Shown here: positions 1-12,900 of the stretch, piece by piece
Layout of the letters: every line of letters begins with the position of its first letter
How positions within the stretch are numbered: position 1 is the stretch's first letter
Source of the DNA: Ichthyophonus hoferi
Taxonomy: Eukaryota; Opisthokonta; Ichthyosporea; Ichthyophonida; Ichthyophonidae
Assembly (NCBI GenBank): GCA_002751075.1
Contig: NAOQ01000116.1
Coordinates: 109,206-142,164 of the forward strand
DNA: 32,959 nt
Direction: 5' to 3'
The notes under the pieces: model-generated
Seen by the model: the letters and a program-made list of their open reading frames with translations, nothing else
Databases searched by the model: none
What the model was told of the DNA's origin: nothing
Position numbers and translations under genes: made by a program

Positions 1-164
1 TATATATAAATATAAATATATAAAGCATAATATTTGAGGTTTGATAAGCACGAGTCTCATTATTAAATTTCATCTCATTCATATCCATATAAATATATAT
101 GTATGCCTAACTTATCGGATTCTTTTATTGTATCTAGTAATCGTAATTGAGTTTTTATGCTAAA
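1..164. other. 5' flank of the homeobox gene
   Basis: A very AT-rich stretch with no gene. It starts with TATA-type simple sequence. An in-frame stop (TAA, 144-146) lies shortly before the ATG at 165, so the open frame cannot be extended upstream without another exon. No promoter element stands out from the AT-rich background. Confidence 0.5.
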
Positions 165-3100
165 ATGCAAGTAGGAGAGCTATCGTTTTCTCCTCAAGCG
201 AGCTATCTCTACCCATCATTACAAGACTACACTGGGGTTGAGGGTTTACCGTTGTCTGTGCCTTTACATATTTCCATTAATGATAACAATGGATTAAATG
301 AATCAAATAAATACCTTACTACAGAAACCATATGCCCCGAAGAGGCTTCATTATCAACCTCTACTCCACCCTTTACATCTCCTGATCTATCATATTCACC
401 ACAGGGATTAAATGTATTAGATATACACCCATCTCTCATCCCAACCTATCCTACACACAGTACAACCATTACTTCTTCACCTCATATATCATCTGGTTCT
501 AGTCTACCTTACGACAACTACATACCCACATGGAAGGTAAACGACAGTGATGTTTATGCTCTTGCACAGTATTGCAAGGCCGCAGCATGCACAGAAACAA
601 ATGATAATACAAGTTCTCTGATGAGAATTGCAAAGGAGTTGCAGTGCCAATTTGGACAGGACTGTGTTGATCATCCTTTATTCTCTGTTCTTCTACATGC
701 ATATCATACGCTAGAATCATTTAAGAGAGTGGTGATATCGGTGAAACAAGCACAGAAATATGAATTTGAATGCACATTAGTCAATATACAACAAGGACTA
801 TCAAATATAGAAGGAGACCACACGGGACTTATGGGCTTTAATAACTTCAATAATAAAAATACCAATACACATACTAAAGACATAAGCCCGTGCCATTGCA
901 TACCTAACATACATAATCATAACAACGTAGATAAATGCAAGGCAGAGCTAAATGAAGTGGAGAAAGAGATTTTTCTATTGATAGATTCCATGCGCCTCCT
1001 GTCCGATCACACCGTTACTCAATCACCTCAGGCCATTACATCGACAGCCAATGCTAATAAAATATTAATTAAGGCAGTTAAAGTGATTAATCATAGACTA
1101 ATACAAGAGCATGAGGCTTATCTCTGGCATCAAGGAGCGAGTGAGATGATAGGGAGGGATGGAAAGGGGTTGACGATAGCATCCACTGATATGCATATTG
1201 TACACCAAGATGCTGTTGTCATGCCAATGACATGGGATACAGCTGCAAGCAATGCAGTAACTGCGTCATCGACTCACAAGTTGTTAATAAGCCCACGTTC
1301 TCCCTTACCAAAACGAAAAAAAGAAATCAAGAGGAAAGTGCAGCAATCTGTAGATGAATCACCCTATACTGCCCCTCACGCTGTGGCGGCCGGAAAACGT
1401 AGCTCGTTTAAACCACGAGTGATTAAGTTATTAAAGGAATGGCTTAGTATGAACACACATCATGCCTACCCTACGATACAAGAGAAACAACTGTTGTCAT
1501 CGAAGACTAACCTGACTATTGAGCAGGTAGGATACTTTTTTTTTTGTTCTGAGGCGTTGTTGCTATTAATATTATTATTGTTATTATATATCCATCTTAT
1601 ATTAATACCACATCATCATAGTTAAAGTACTACACTTACGCACACGCTAGACTAATTGCAATAATCAATCACGACCTTAAATCAACCAGTACACTATCTA
1701 AATATACCCTCTAATGATACTTAAAGAATAATACCCATTAACCAATAGATTACCATCTTCAACTATACATGTTTACATGTTTATAAACAAAATACCATAT
1801 GATAGTGTATATATATGTATATTCTTATCGGAAAAATCTAATTTATCTCCATTTAATAATTCATCTTAAAGTAATTATATATATATTTATACATTTATTC
1901 AATAGCATGCTCAACAAGTTAAGTTATAATTATAATTTTAGACCTTATTGGATTGTTTTAAGAACTAAATATTAATTCACTTTCTATTCACTAGTAATTG
2001 CATTTATTTGTTTGTTTGTTTGTTCCACACTTATATTTATGTATAATTTCACTTGCCAATATTAAAAAGTTGCACAACTCTATCATTATATTGGTTCTAC
2101 TTATATTAAATATAACGCCTATAGATATTAAGTCTATACATACTATCTTTTGACATTATCTCTCTTATAAGCTACGAGGTAAATATTTAAAGTCTATTAT
2201 ACTATTATACTATTATATTATTATACTATCATACTATATCACTATACTGTTATACTATTATATCATCATACTACTGTATTTTTATAGTATCATTATGTTA
2301 CTATCATGTCACTATGACACATATATTTCAACTGTTAGTACTTCTCTTAGTCTAGAACTCTCGCACGACTTACAAGTAGAGCAATCTAAACCTATAACGT
2401 ATTATTTACCTATTGATAATCGTTTAGATCAGTTTACATCAGACAACTCTTCAATAATTCAAATAGAGTCTAATATATTAAGTACTATTTTTTTAAAAAT
2501 AATATAACATTTATACTATTGGTACTCGAACTTTTATTGATGTTATTCTGAACCAATAAGAAATGTTGATTGTTTACAAAGAATCCAAATCCCACTTAGC
2601 TAGAAAAAAAAGTTCTTTCCTTTCTAGTAATAAATGAATATAATAACAGAAAATAGAAAGAATGGAATGTAAAAATGCAATGAATGCTTTGGCTCCAACA
2701 TATAATAATAATAGTTTAGTATACAGGGGCTATCTTTAATATATATTTAATTATTAATGTTGTTTACCTTAGCTTTAAATACTTAGATCAGTGAAATTAG
2801 AAACAGGTGAATCTAGGTAATACATTGACAACTATATCTTATTTGATATTAAATATATTGCATTATCCTATTATATCATTATATTGTATCGGATGGTATC
2901 CTATAGTAACATGTAATAAGGCATAATATAATCAATATGGCGCTACATAATGTCATATTGTACAGCATAATATAATAAATACAATAATAAATTATATTAG
3001 ATAATACAATATAATATATGATAATGTAGTACAATATTCTATAATAAATATAAGAGTGTGCAAGATAAGATAATATAATATAATATAATATAATAAACCC

Positions 3101-3429
3101 AGAAAATATTTCTACAACCCAACATATATATGACAGTGTATTAAACTACTGCAATTAAACAACAGAGAAGAAATAAAAAAAATATATATATATATATAGT
3201 AGGTAGTGCAAAGTAAGTGTATTTGTAATACTGAAAATCCAACCAATGATTATCCTATTAATAAACTTAAAATGATTCTATGCAGATCAACTACTGGTTC
3301 ATCAACGCTCGTCGTCGCTATTTGCCCCAGATGGAAAAAAATCCGACGCCAAGATTACGAGGTGGCCACGACAATAACCATACAGCCCTTACCATAAAGC
3401 GACAGAAAATAATGCATACATTTCCTTAA
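165..3429 (+). CDS. TALE-class homeobox transcription factor, MEIS/PKNOX-like, two exons
   Basis: Exon 1 is 165-1526 and exon 2 is 3286-3429 (TAA at 3427-3429). The phase 0 intron is 1527-3285 (GAGCAG|gtagga ... atgcag|ATCAAC) and sits in helix 3, between Q44 and residue 45, where MEIS genes also have an intron. The protein is 501 residues. Residues 150-210 hold a HPLF..LL segment (170-173) like the first MEIS/PKNOX N-terminal block; 297-316 (ILIKAVKVINHRLIQEHE) resembles the second block. A basic stretch PKRKKEIKRK at 382-391 may be a nuclear signal. The homeodomain is about 410-465 and ends WFINARRR, with Ile50 as in MEIS/PKNOX/TGIF. The family binds TGACAG-type sites as PBX partners. Oddities: the loop reads AYP instead of PYP, and residue 47 is Tyr instead of Asn. 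The ATG at 165 is the first in frame after a stop. TALE class is firm; the MEIS versus PKNOX choice is not. Confidence 0.82.
1527..3285 (+). other. Single large intron of the homeobox gene
   Basis: This 1.76 kb intron is the longest in the window and splits the homeodomain inside helix 3. It contains only AT-rich sequence and microsatellites, including ACTATTAT-type repeats at about 2202-2280, a TTTG run at about 2004-2024 and TAATA-rich sequence at about 2990-3100. I see no gene or element inside it. Confidence 0.75.
2202..2280. repeat. Degenerate ACTATTAT microsatellite
   Basis: Repeated ACTATTAT and close variants (ACTATCAT, ATTATTAT) run for about 80 bases inside the homeobox intron. The array is imperfect and looks old. 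Confidence 0.75.
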
Positions 3430-5005
3430 ACAAATAGCATATGTTGATGACATACTCATAATTCTAAAAATGGGGTTTATATATTTTATTGTAGCATTCT
3501 TATTGGCTTACTATAAGGTAATCCAGAGAGAATTGGTGAAACAATAAGTGAATAGTCCTTTTATGTATAAGAAATGTTATAATTAGGCAAATCATAACAC
3601 GCAAAAATATTATTTCAAAAATTTGGTTTAAAAGGACATATTTATACTATGTTTTTCAATATAAAAAGACAAACACGTCTTGCATGTTATTCCGTTGTAC
3701 TCATTATGAAACCCTCCCATACCGTACATGTATATATATACTCGAGGACTTCAGAAAATTATTTGGCTTATAGTTGAATTATTGGTTAGGTTTGTGATGC
3801 CATGATGGGCATTAAGGCTGACTTTCCTAAATGTAAATGTACAGTTTTGATGTAACTATTTTATTTGCCATAAAAACAATTAAAATAAGTGTAAGCCAAT
3901 TGCATTCAAGCTTGATCTATTTTAATACTAATAATCTACCATGGTTCCATATTATCAAGTAATTTAGGTTCTAATATCATAATACATCATTACTATAACT
4001 TGCAATTCTAATTATACAACCAATTCATTGCAAACGGGTGAACTTAAATATGTACTTGCTTCTTGCTTCAGCGTATTAATGAACAGTGCTCAACGGTTAG
4101 TATTATTATTATTTTTCTATACTTATATTTTGCATTAGAAAGGTTTTGTTACATATTGATCACAGTTCTGTTATCTGTTGTTATTAATCTTATTTTAGGC
4201 CAATTATGTCAATATTTTCCATGATTGGTCTACCTGATCAAAGGACTTGCATGCCAATAAAACCGTTCACCAATCACTGGATTAGAAAAGATATATATAT
4301 TATATTACACAAAGATGTAAAATTAACTGGCTCAGGAATTTGAGAAGTAGCAAAAACCATGTTAAATTCCCCAATCCTATTGGTAAACTATCTTGGTGTT
4401 ATGTCATTAATTACCTTTGCTCTCAATTCCCCAATCGTATGTCTCATTTTTATTATTATCTATTCTAGATAAGTTTACCAGACCAATTGTTAAAGTATAG
4501 CGTCCTCCTGTTCATCTACTTTAACTTGGAGTAGATAATCTTATCTAATTGACTAACTAATCGACTCGATTTGATTGGAGGTAATTGACCCAATTATAAG
4601 CAAGATTAATGGCACATGTTTTTCCAAACTTTGATTTAACAACAACTATGTATAACCAAATAACTATTATATTACGACAGTAAACTGAATTATGTATTTA
4701 TAATACAATACTTTTTAGCATAGTGCTCTATAATCTCAGTTGATGGCAAGACCCGTCAACCATCAATTATATAACAGTGAGAATGCATGATTTCCAACCT
4801 ATGGTTATAGTGCATTATTATATTATTAATAGCATAGGTTTAAGTATACATATTGCTAAATTATCTACAAGACGTATGTAGGCATAGATATGAATATGTA
4901 TATTGGCTAAATGGCACAGGTTGTCAAGTATAAAACCAAAGCCTAATACTAAATACTCTATCCTCCTGCACACAGTTCTATTTTTCTTGGCCACGCCAAC
5001 CCCAT
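3430..5005. other. Intergenic spacer between two convergent genes
   Basis: A spacer of 1.6 kb between the stop of the plus-strand homeobox gene and the stop of the minus-strand reductase, so it must hold both 3' UTRs. No coding exon is recognisable. It has several CCAAT/ATTGG motifs (for example around 4221, 4269 and 4571) and a short repeated phrase, AATTCCCCAATC, at about 4364 and 4424. No clear poly(A) signal pair was found. Confidence 0.5.
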
Positions 5006-6922
5006 CTAGGCCCAGACATCCTTTTGATACCTTCCTTCTCTCTCTAACATATCCAGATATGTTGCCGCCTCTTCCTCTCCCATTCTCGCCTCAGATTGTA
5101 TAATGGCCAGGAGGGCCTCATGGACATCGGCGGCCATATAAGTGGCATCACCACATACATAAAGATGTCCTCCTTTCTGCTTATGTGATTGGATTAGCAA
5201 TAAAGTATATCTCCATCCTACATACGGGGGGTATAGACACAGTTTAGTATGTCTATGTATTAATAGTAAATATCAGATTTAGAGCCACATGATATACATT
5301 CAATAGTAACAATCAATTTTATAACTAAGAGTGTTGGAGTAGGGTAAGAATTAAACCACGGATTAGTGTTTCGTTCCTTTAATAGATGGAAATAAAAATA
5401 AATAAATAGATACCAATGAACCCATACCCAGGACTTCTATCATACCAATAGGTAGGATCTTTACTTGCATGGGTGTACGTACCATCAAATATGAATTAAT
5501 CACAAGCGAGAGGAAATCCATCTCATCTCTGATCGAGATAGAACAACAGAAACAAACTCAGGAAAACAGAGAAAATCTAGTCATCTCAGGACAACAATAG
5601 CACATATCATTGTACCTATATATCTCCAATACACACGTAAACTACATCAATCTATACAAAGCAGTAGCAACAATATAGATATTATCGCACACAACCCCAT
5701 CATACATACCTGCAATAAAGCCCACACCATGGTGGCATGCTCCTTTATACGGTGTTGCACATAGATCTTCTTCTCAGTCTCACGACTAAACGCCGTGATC
5801 AATTTCACCTTACCCTCCTACATCCAATCACCAGTCAGTTATTTATCTTTATAAGGCTTATCATTGTGAATCAGTCTAGAATGCAATGACACCCCTGGCT
5901 CACTTTTTAGTTTCTTCCTATCTATAATAGTTGCTATATTATATCAGGTAGAATAATAACGTATATTCGTATGAAGGCGAATAATCTTACAATGTGATAT
6001 GGAATATTATAACACGCATTAGTGCTGGATGTATGGCCATCGGATTCGTTAATATTAGCCAATCACAGCGTCAGGAATCTTACTCGACTAGCACTGTATT
6101 TGTTCAATGACAATAAATAGATCATATGGCTGTATTAATCACGACTGTACATCATTAACTGACCATCCGGTGCTTTCATTGGTAGATAGCAAGCCTCAAC
6201 AACAATAGATTGACGTGAGTTATGCTGTAGGTGTTACAGATAACGATCTATACGATTATATGTATATTTTACCCCTTTAAAATTCAACAACCAATAGAGT
6301 TAGGCAAGGTCTTTTAAAGCATCAAAATTACAGGTCATCTTTTTTTTAAAAAAAATATCATCTTAGATAAAATTAGGGAATTCTCATTCGCTTATAAGAG
6401 TCTCAACCACCTACTAGCCAAGGACTAGTAGGAGAATATTACCTTATATGTACTTTTGGCTGTATTATAATGACTAATATTTCATTTTTAACCAATGAGG
6501 TATAAGCAAAGACTCCTAAAAGAGCTAACGGATAAATGAAAAGAATCATTCCATACAGCCTAACAACCACTGAAATAATACCCACAAACAATGAGAGATT
6601 AACCCAAATCCAACCTCTACCCCAGGTACCATCAAAAGCAAAAGAGCAAACCCTAATAACTATATACCATCCTACCTACCCTATCAAGTCTAGTGAGCTG
6701 ATGGCGGTAGATAAAGTCATGGTCCCTATGACGACACCCGAAGAACAGAACATTGGTGGGAAGCCCACTCTCTCCGTTCAAACTAGTGGTAGATAAATCA
6801 CTGCCGACGTCATTATCGCTAGCTACATGGCTCAATACTCCGTTAGTAGTGGCCTGAAGTAGGCCATCGGTGACGTCATTCTGACGGCTGTCCATTGGGT
6901 CAATAATGGTTCCTGTACGCTC
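5006..6922 (-). CDS. Reductase exons 13-15: NADPH-binding domain and C-terminus
   Basis: Exons, in gene order: 6680-6922, 5710-5817 and 5006-5176 (stop 5006-5008), joined by phase 0 introns. The first carries [14 protein letters not shown], the second [11 protein letters not shown] (NADPH 2'-phosphate contacts) and the last [19 protein letters not shown] and the terminal aromatic residue. Between the QER-type start (residue 500) and the FFG strand (559) there are about 58 residues, against roughly half that in human POR. The extra part is rich in Ser, Thr, Asn and Asp and is probably a surface loop. Confidence 0.9.
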
Positions 6923-9900
6923 CTGGTGGGTGTGGGTAGACCAATAAGATGGTCAGAATAAAGTGAAATATAAATTTTATGTTGTGTTGAACGGAATTCA
7001 ATTGGACCAATAAAATATAAAATAATGACTTGATTGTACTATAATTACTAGTTGAAATAGCCGTGTTAATAAAGGAATAGAGGCATACAGGCGGTTCAAT
7101 TAAATTGCATTATACAATATAATATAATATAATATATATATGTACCGGATTGATTGGTTATAACAGTTCACTCTCTCCCAATATACTTCTGAACACTAAA
7201 ATGATATAATCCAATACAAAGGACTGAATATCTTACAATCCATAGAAATTGGTTATAGCTCAAATATAGTAACCGATAGAAATTCTTGCTTAGTAGGTAA
7301 GTATAGGAAAGAGAATCAATTAGAGGAGAGGGGGAGAAGCCAAAGAAGCTATAGTCCACTATGATTGTCATGGACCTGTTACATATACAAACAGAGCTAA
7401 TATGATTCAATATAAATCACTGATTACTGATCACCACGGTTATGTATAGCCTATCAAGTGCTGCTAACTTATATTGTATTTGGAATAATACTGTGATAAA
7501 AGGCCCAGTTACAGTATACACTACTATATGATGGATCAGTGTTTGGAATAGGAGAGTAAGTAATTATGTAATTAGTAAAGTGGTGGGGATTGGTTAGTGA
7601 CTAATCCTAATAGCCAACCTTTACATAACTATAATTACCCAGTTGACTATGATAATTACTATTACAGCTAGCAATACATAGAATACAACATAGACAAGGA
7701 ACAATCAAATAGGACCTACCTGTAAAAAGGAGAGGAAGGGGGCCACACCAGTACCTGGACCAATCATAATTATAGGAGTGGAAGGGTTGCTAGGGAGACA
7801 GAAGTGTTTATTGGGTACTACAAATACAGGCATACGCATACCAGTTGACATACGCTCAGAGAGCTGGGTGCTACAAACCCCAGTACGGGTACGGTTACGA
7901 AGGGAATAACGTACTATATCAACCTGCAAGGTAAATAGTAACAGTAATAGGAACACAAATAGTAGATAGTAATGGTAATAGCAATAGCAATAGCAATGCA
8001 GAAAGATAAATAGAGGAAATAGAGTGAAAAAAAGGTTAGAGTATGTGGGGAGGTTGGATCGACTGGAGGGACCAATGGGAAGAGATGATTAAAAGATAAA
8101 AACTTAAAATGGAACACGTCATGGCTAACCAATGTTACCTAAGAGTAAATGGGGAGAGGCGATAATGTTAATAGGTAAGATAGATAGATAGATAGATATA
8201 TAGACATATATATCATATTGCTTTATCACTGTTATATATTCCAAGAGTTGATTACCGCCCTAACAATAAAGGAAAAAGAAAACAATAAAAGGGAGTATGA
8301 TAGTAATAGTGCGTAAAAAGCGAAGCATTCCAAGGTTGCTAGGCAACCCATAGTCACGTTAAGATTGGTACATACCGTGACTGAAACCTTGGAACCAACA
8401 ATAGAAGGAGCAGAGGAAATGCTGTAATAGCGAGGGAGAAGGGGGCGGAATTGCGGGAGAATAGAGTCAGGTGATATGCTGTGGTGACCACACAGAGCCT
8501 AGCGAGTGTAGGGCAGGTGATTGGCAGGTTAGAACTGTATGGTATAGTATATTGTGGTATATTGTAGGATGTTATAGTCTCCTATAGCAAGTATGCTATA
8601 CATACATACAGATAAAGACCAATAGACACAGGTAGACTGCCCTTATTAGGAATAGATGAAGGAGCAAAGCAAAAGTAAAGCGTATGATATGATGTCATTT
8701 ATGGTTGAATAATTGCTAACATGGGTATTTTATTGCTGGCTAATGGTTGACTGCTATCTTGTAACTAACTATAAGATATAGTGAAATGTCCAAATAATTG
8801 TAGAATAGTATATATATATATTATATTCTAATTAAGCATAATATTACACACCATTGTATTAAACTACCACACTCCAACTATACTATTATCACGCTATAAT
8901 CTAACCTAATAAGGTTATTTTCATTTATATTGGGTAAAAATCACACACACGTCCAGTTATTATCTCCTTAAGCTACACACTCCTTACAATATATTTTACA
9001 CAATATGTAAATTCACATTGGGGAGGTGTTTTTATTAGGATTCGGGGTCGTTCAACACAACATACATACATGCACGTAACTATATAGCACACTATGGTAT
9101 ATGCTACTACGTTATTATTATACTACTATACTTTCATGGGCATTAAACATGCATTGAACAGATTTAACCAAAAAGAGATCAATTACAATCTATATTTTCC
9201 CCAATCACCTACCTCTATCACATCAATTATCTCACGATCCTTGAGAAACTGAGCCAGTGCGCTGTTTGTCTTAGACGATATTCCCTTAAAAAGTAGTTCC
9301 ATACAATGGTCTCGCATTTCACTGTCACAGAGTATGTGAGTTATGGTTAAAAACTAGTATATATAGTAGGTAGTATATGGTTTATGGGTATATATATTGC
9401 CACGCCAAACCCCGTGCCATGATTGGACTAAAATAAACTAATGTCTTACAGCTAAAACCAGAGAAGCCCAAACATAGCGTTAGCTACAGATAAATTAGAA
9501 AGATTAGTAGTTGCTACGCTGCTAAATTAGTCATAGAAACTCCAATCATAGCGGCCACCTCTAATGACTTACCATACCATTACACCTAATATAGAGGAAG
9601 AAATACCCACAGCTTGCCCTGTGATTAGCCTTTATTCTTTGCATATATATAGTAGCTTATTATGCAGGGTTTAAAATCATTTTATTGTTGACGTAGAGCA
9701 CGCATGTGTTAATATGCATTTGCATTTAAATATATAGATTCAGATATTGAAACATACCTAAACACGCGAGTACATCCAGTTATTGTTTGTCATCCCATAC
9801 CGTCTATACAGATATTTTTTAATATAACATGATATATCTTACACTATCATACACTATCATGTCATATCATGATTGTGTATCTCAATGCTTAATTGAACAG

Positions 9901-12900
9901 CCAATAATAGAAACTGGAATTAAATATATATATGGGTATATAATTGGTTAAGCTAGACTAAGAGTACAACGTTTCGCCAAGAATCATTCAATCACCAATC
10001 ACAGTGTCGACATTTTCATTCGATTAACCAAGTATTTGTTCAATACCAAATCAATATCGCACATTAAAGCACAACTAACAAACAATATAAACATTTTAAA
10101 GCAAATAAAAGAATTTACCCATTGGGTAGAGCGTTGCCAATGGCGGTGATCAGGTCAGGTCTAACAAAACGTAGATCATAGCAATAAGTGAGCACATCAA
10201 ACAGCGTAGCTTTCCCTATAAGGTATATATGTGGGTTAATCACCTACCTATCATATACCCGTATTACTCTTTATAGACACCAAATACCAAATATGGTTAC
10301 CTTGTTTAAAAATATTTAAGCTGTTAGGTCGACCAGATATATTGATTAAAAATAATACCAATAATTTGGAAACTATAAACCTGAACAAACCTTTAACAAA
10401 ACAACTGGTAATCTTAATGGTTTAATTTCGTTTGTCCAATGGTCAATCACGATTCCATCTACCATCTACCAATGCATTTCTAAATAATTAACTTCAAGAT
10501 TTTTCACACATGTTTNNNNNNNNNNNNNNNNNNNNNNNNNNNNNNNNNNNNNNNNNNNNNNNNNNNNNNNNNNNNNNNNNNNNNNNNNNNNNNNNNNNNN
10601 NNNNNNNNNNNNNNNNNNNNNNNNNNNNNNNNNNNNNNNNNNNNNNNNNNNNNNNNNNNNNNNNNNNNNNNNNNNNNNNNNNNNNNNNNNNNNNNNNNNN
10701 NNNNNNNNNNNNNNNNNNNNNNNNNNNNNNNNNNNNNNNNNNNNNNNNNNNNNNNNNNNNNNNNNNNNNNNNNNNNNNNNNNNNNNNNNNNNNNNNNNNN
10801 NNNNNNNNNNNNNNNNNNNNNNNNNNNNNNNNNNNNNNNNNNNNNNNNNNNNNNNNNNNNNNNNNNNNNNNNNNNNNNNNNNNNNNNNNNNNNNNNNNNN
10901 NNNNNNNNNNNNNNNNNNNNNNNNNNNNNNNNNNNNNNNNNNNNNNNNNNNNNNNNNNNNNNNNNNNNNNNNNNNNNNNNNNNNNNATGTACACAAAGCA
11001 TAATTGCTTATAATACCACTATATCATAAACATTATTATTATGATATGATATGATATGATATAATATTGTAATAACCAACTTAAAATAATTGCAGATTAA
11101 CCCATGTACAAGTATATATATATTTCCTACCAATCTATCATATAAATTAACATTCGTTCATATACAACCTAAAAAAGAATAACATTAGCAGTATGGGAAT
11201 GTAATAGTATAGGTTATAATTTGAATAATTGCAAGCCAAACTATTAATGAAGGTACCTTTACCCAATGCAACTAAGCTCTATAGTGGTAATATATATATA
11301 TCTACATGTATACCTTCATACCTTGATCATTGGTAGTCACAAAGTCCTTGCAGGGACCAGTAGGAACATCCACCAACTGATCACTATCAGCATGAAGTGC
11401 ACCTATAATCCATTGTACCTAAGGAGTAGAGTAAAGTAGGATAGGATAAAGTAGAAAAGGTACAGGAATTATATTGTTGTAGGTTACGTTAGCCTATACT
11501 ATATATAGCATTAAGTAAAATTTAACTGTTTTTTAATATACAAACACATCAATTATTATTATTATTATTATTATTAAATGAGTGTATTAATTAAGTATAT
11601 ATATATCTTTACATATATTGTTAATTTGGTTAGTATTGTATGATACCACATAAACACATACATACATACACATACACATAAATATCCACCAATTACCTGC
11701 TCTGGATTATTGACAGGGTAGATCCCCAGACAGTCTCCAGGCGTATAAGTAATACCACTATCAGTTAGATCAAAGTCTACGTGGATGACCTCCTACCATT
11801 GGGTAACAATCATCAATCATTAATGTTATGATAGTTAACTTATTTATCTCTTAATGATAAAATAATACAGATGTAGATGTAGATGTAAATTATGTAAGTA
11901 AGTATATCTCTCAGATCCTTACAGAGACATACTGGAAATACACAGTAACCCACTCTTACGTACCTTATCCTTATCACATTCAGTAGTTGTAAGAGTGGTT
12001 TTGAGGGTCATCTCCGCCATAAATGGCCTATTGCGATTATGTCCATCTAAATCCACCAGATCACCCATGTCAGTTCTTGGTGTTATTACCACTCATATAT
12101 ATATATATATGTGTGTAAAAAGAATTAATAGCAACGAACATGAAGATAGTGTAGGAGAATTACTGATATGACAAGAAACAAATATATATGTTTTTATAAT
12201 ATAGTTTCAGTGGGTGATTGTGGAAAAAGAAAAAAAATGATATTAAAGACAAATATAAATGAACAGAAGGATAAAAATATATGTATATATATGTATATAT
12301 ATAATAGTCATAAAAATCATAAACTAATTAATTAATTAAAACATTCTCACACCATACCTGTACTCTCCTCTACTGGTACCCAGTAGTCCATATCTATTGG
12401 TATATTAGGTGCCAAGGCAACCAGTTGGGACATAGATGCGTCCATCCATTGGTTGATTACATCCCTGTAACCAATAAGAAATAAGAATTGCATTAGATCA
12501 AATCTACTTAAAAATTATAGTAATATATTGAGCCGAGTAAGAATCATATAAGATGTGGTGCTAGGAGGTTAGTTAAAGCAGAAAACACCGTAATTTAATA
12601 AAGCATAATATAACACAATATAAAATAGCACAATATATAATAAGTAGAGTGGTTGTAGAACATAGATAGATAGAAAGAAGAAGAGGTCCAAACCCTAAGT
12701 CTATACAGTCAATCTATGTACAGTGCAACATAGAAGTAAGTCTATAAAACAAGAAGGAATTATAAGAGAGGAAGGGAAAAAGCAAACGAGATAGTGATTG
12801 GGCAGTAGCGCACCATTCCTCCTGATCCACGTCCCTCCTAGTAACCAATCTCTTGGCGCCTGACTTCTCTAGGGCTGCATCAAGTGACTTACCTACCCAC

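Noticed and set aside
227-910. Several minus-strand open frames opposite homeobox exon 1
   Set aside because: They are antisense shadows of a recognised coding exon and match no family.
1527-1625. Open frame of homeobox exon 1 continuing past the donor to 1625
   Set aside because: The continuation is hydrophobic low-complexity sequence and lacks helix 3. Splicing at 1527 to 3286 restores WFINARRR exactly.
7705-8132. Open frames running on past reductase exon 12 into the intron
   Set aside because: The extra residues are translated intron. The acceptor CTTGCAG at 7924 gives the family-consistent junction.
10466-11013. Long open frames across 10466-11013
   Set aside because: They consist almost wholly of Ns from the assembly gap.
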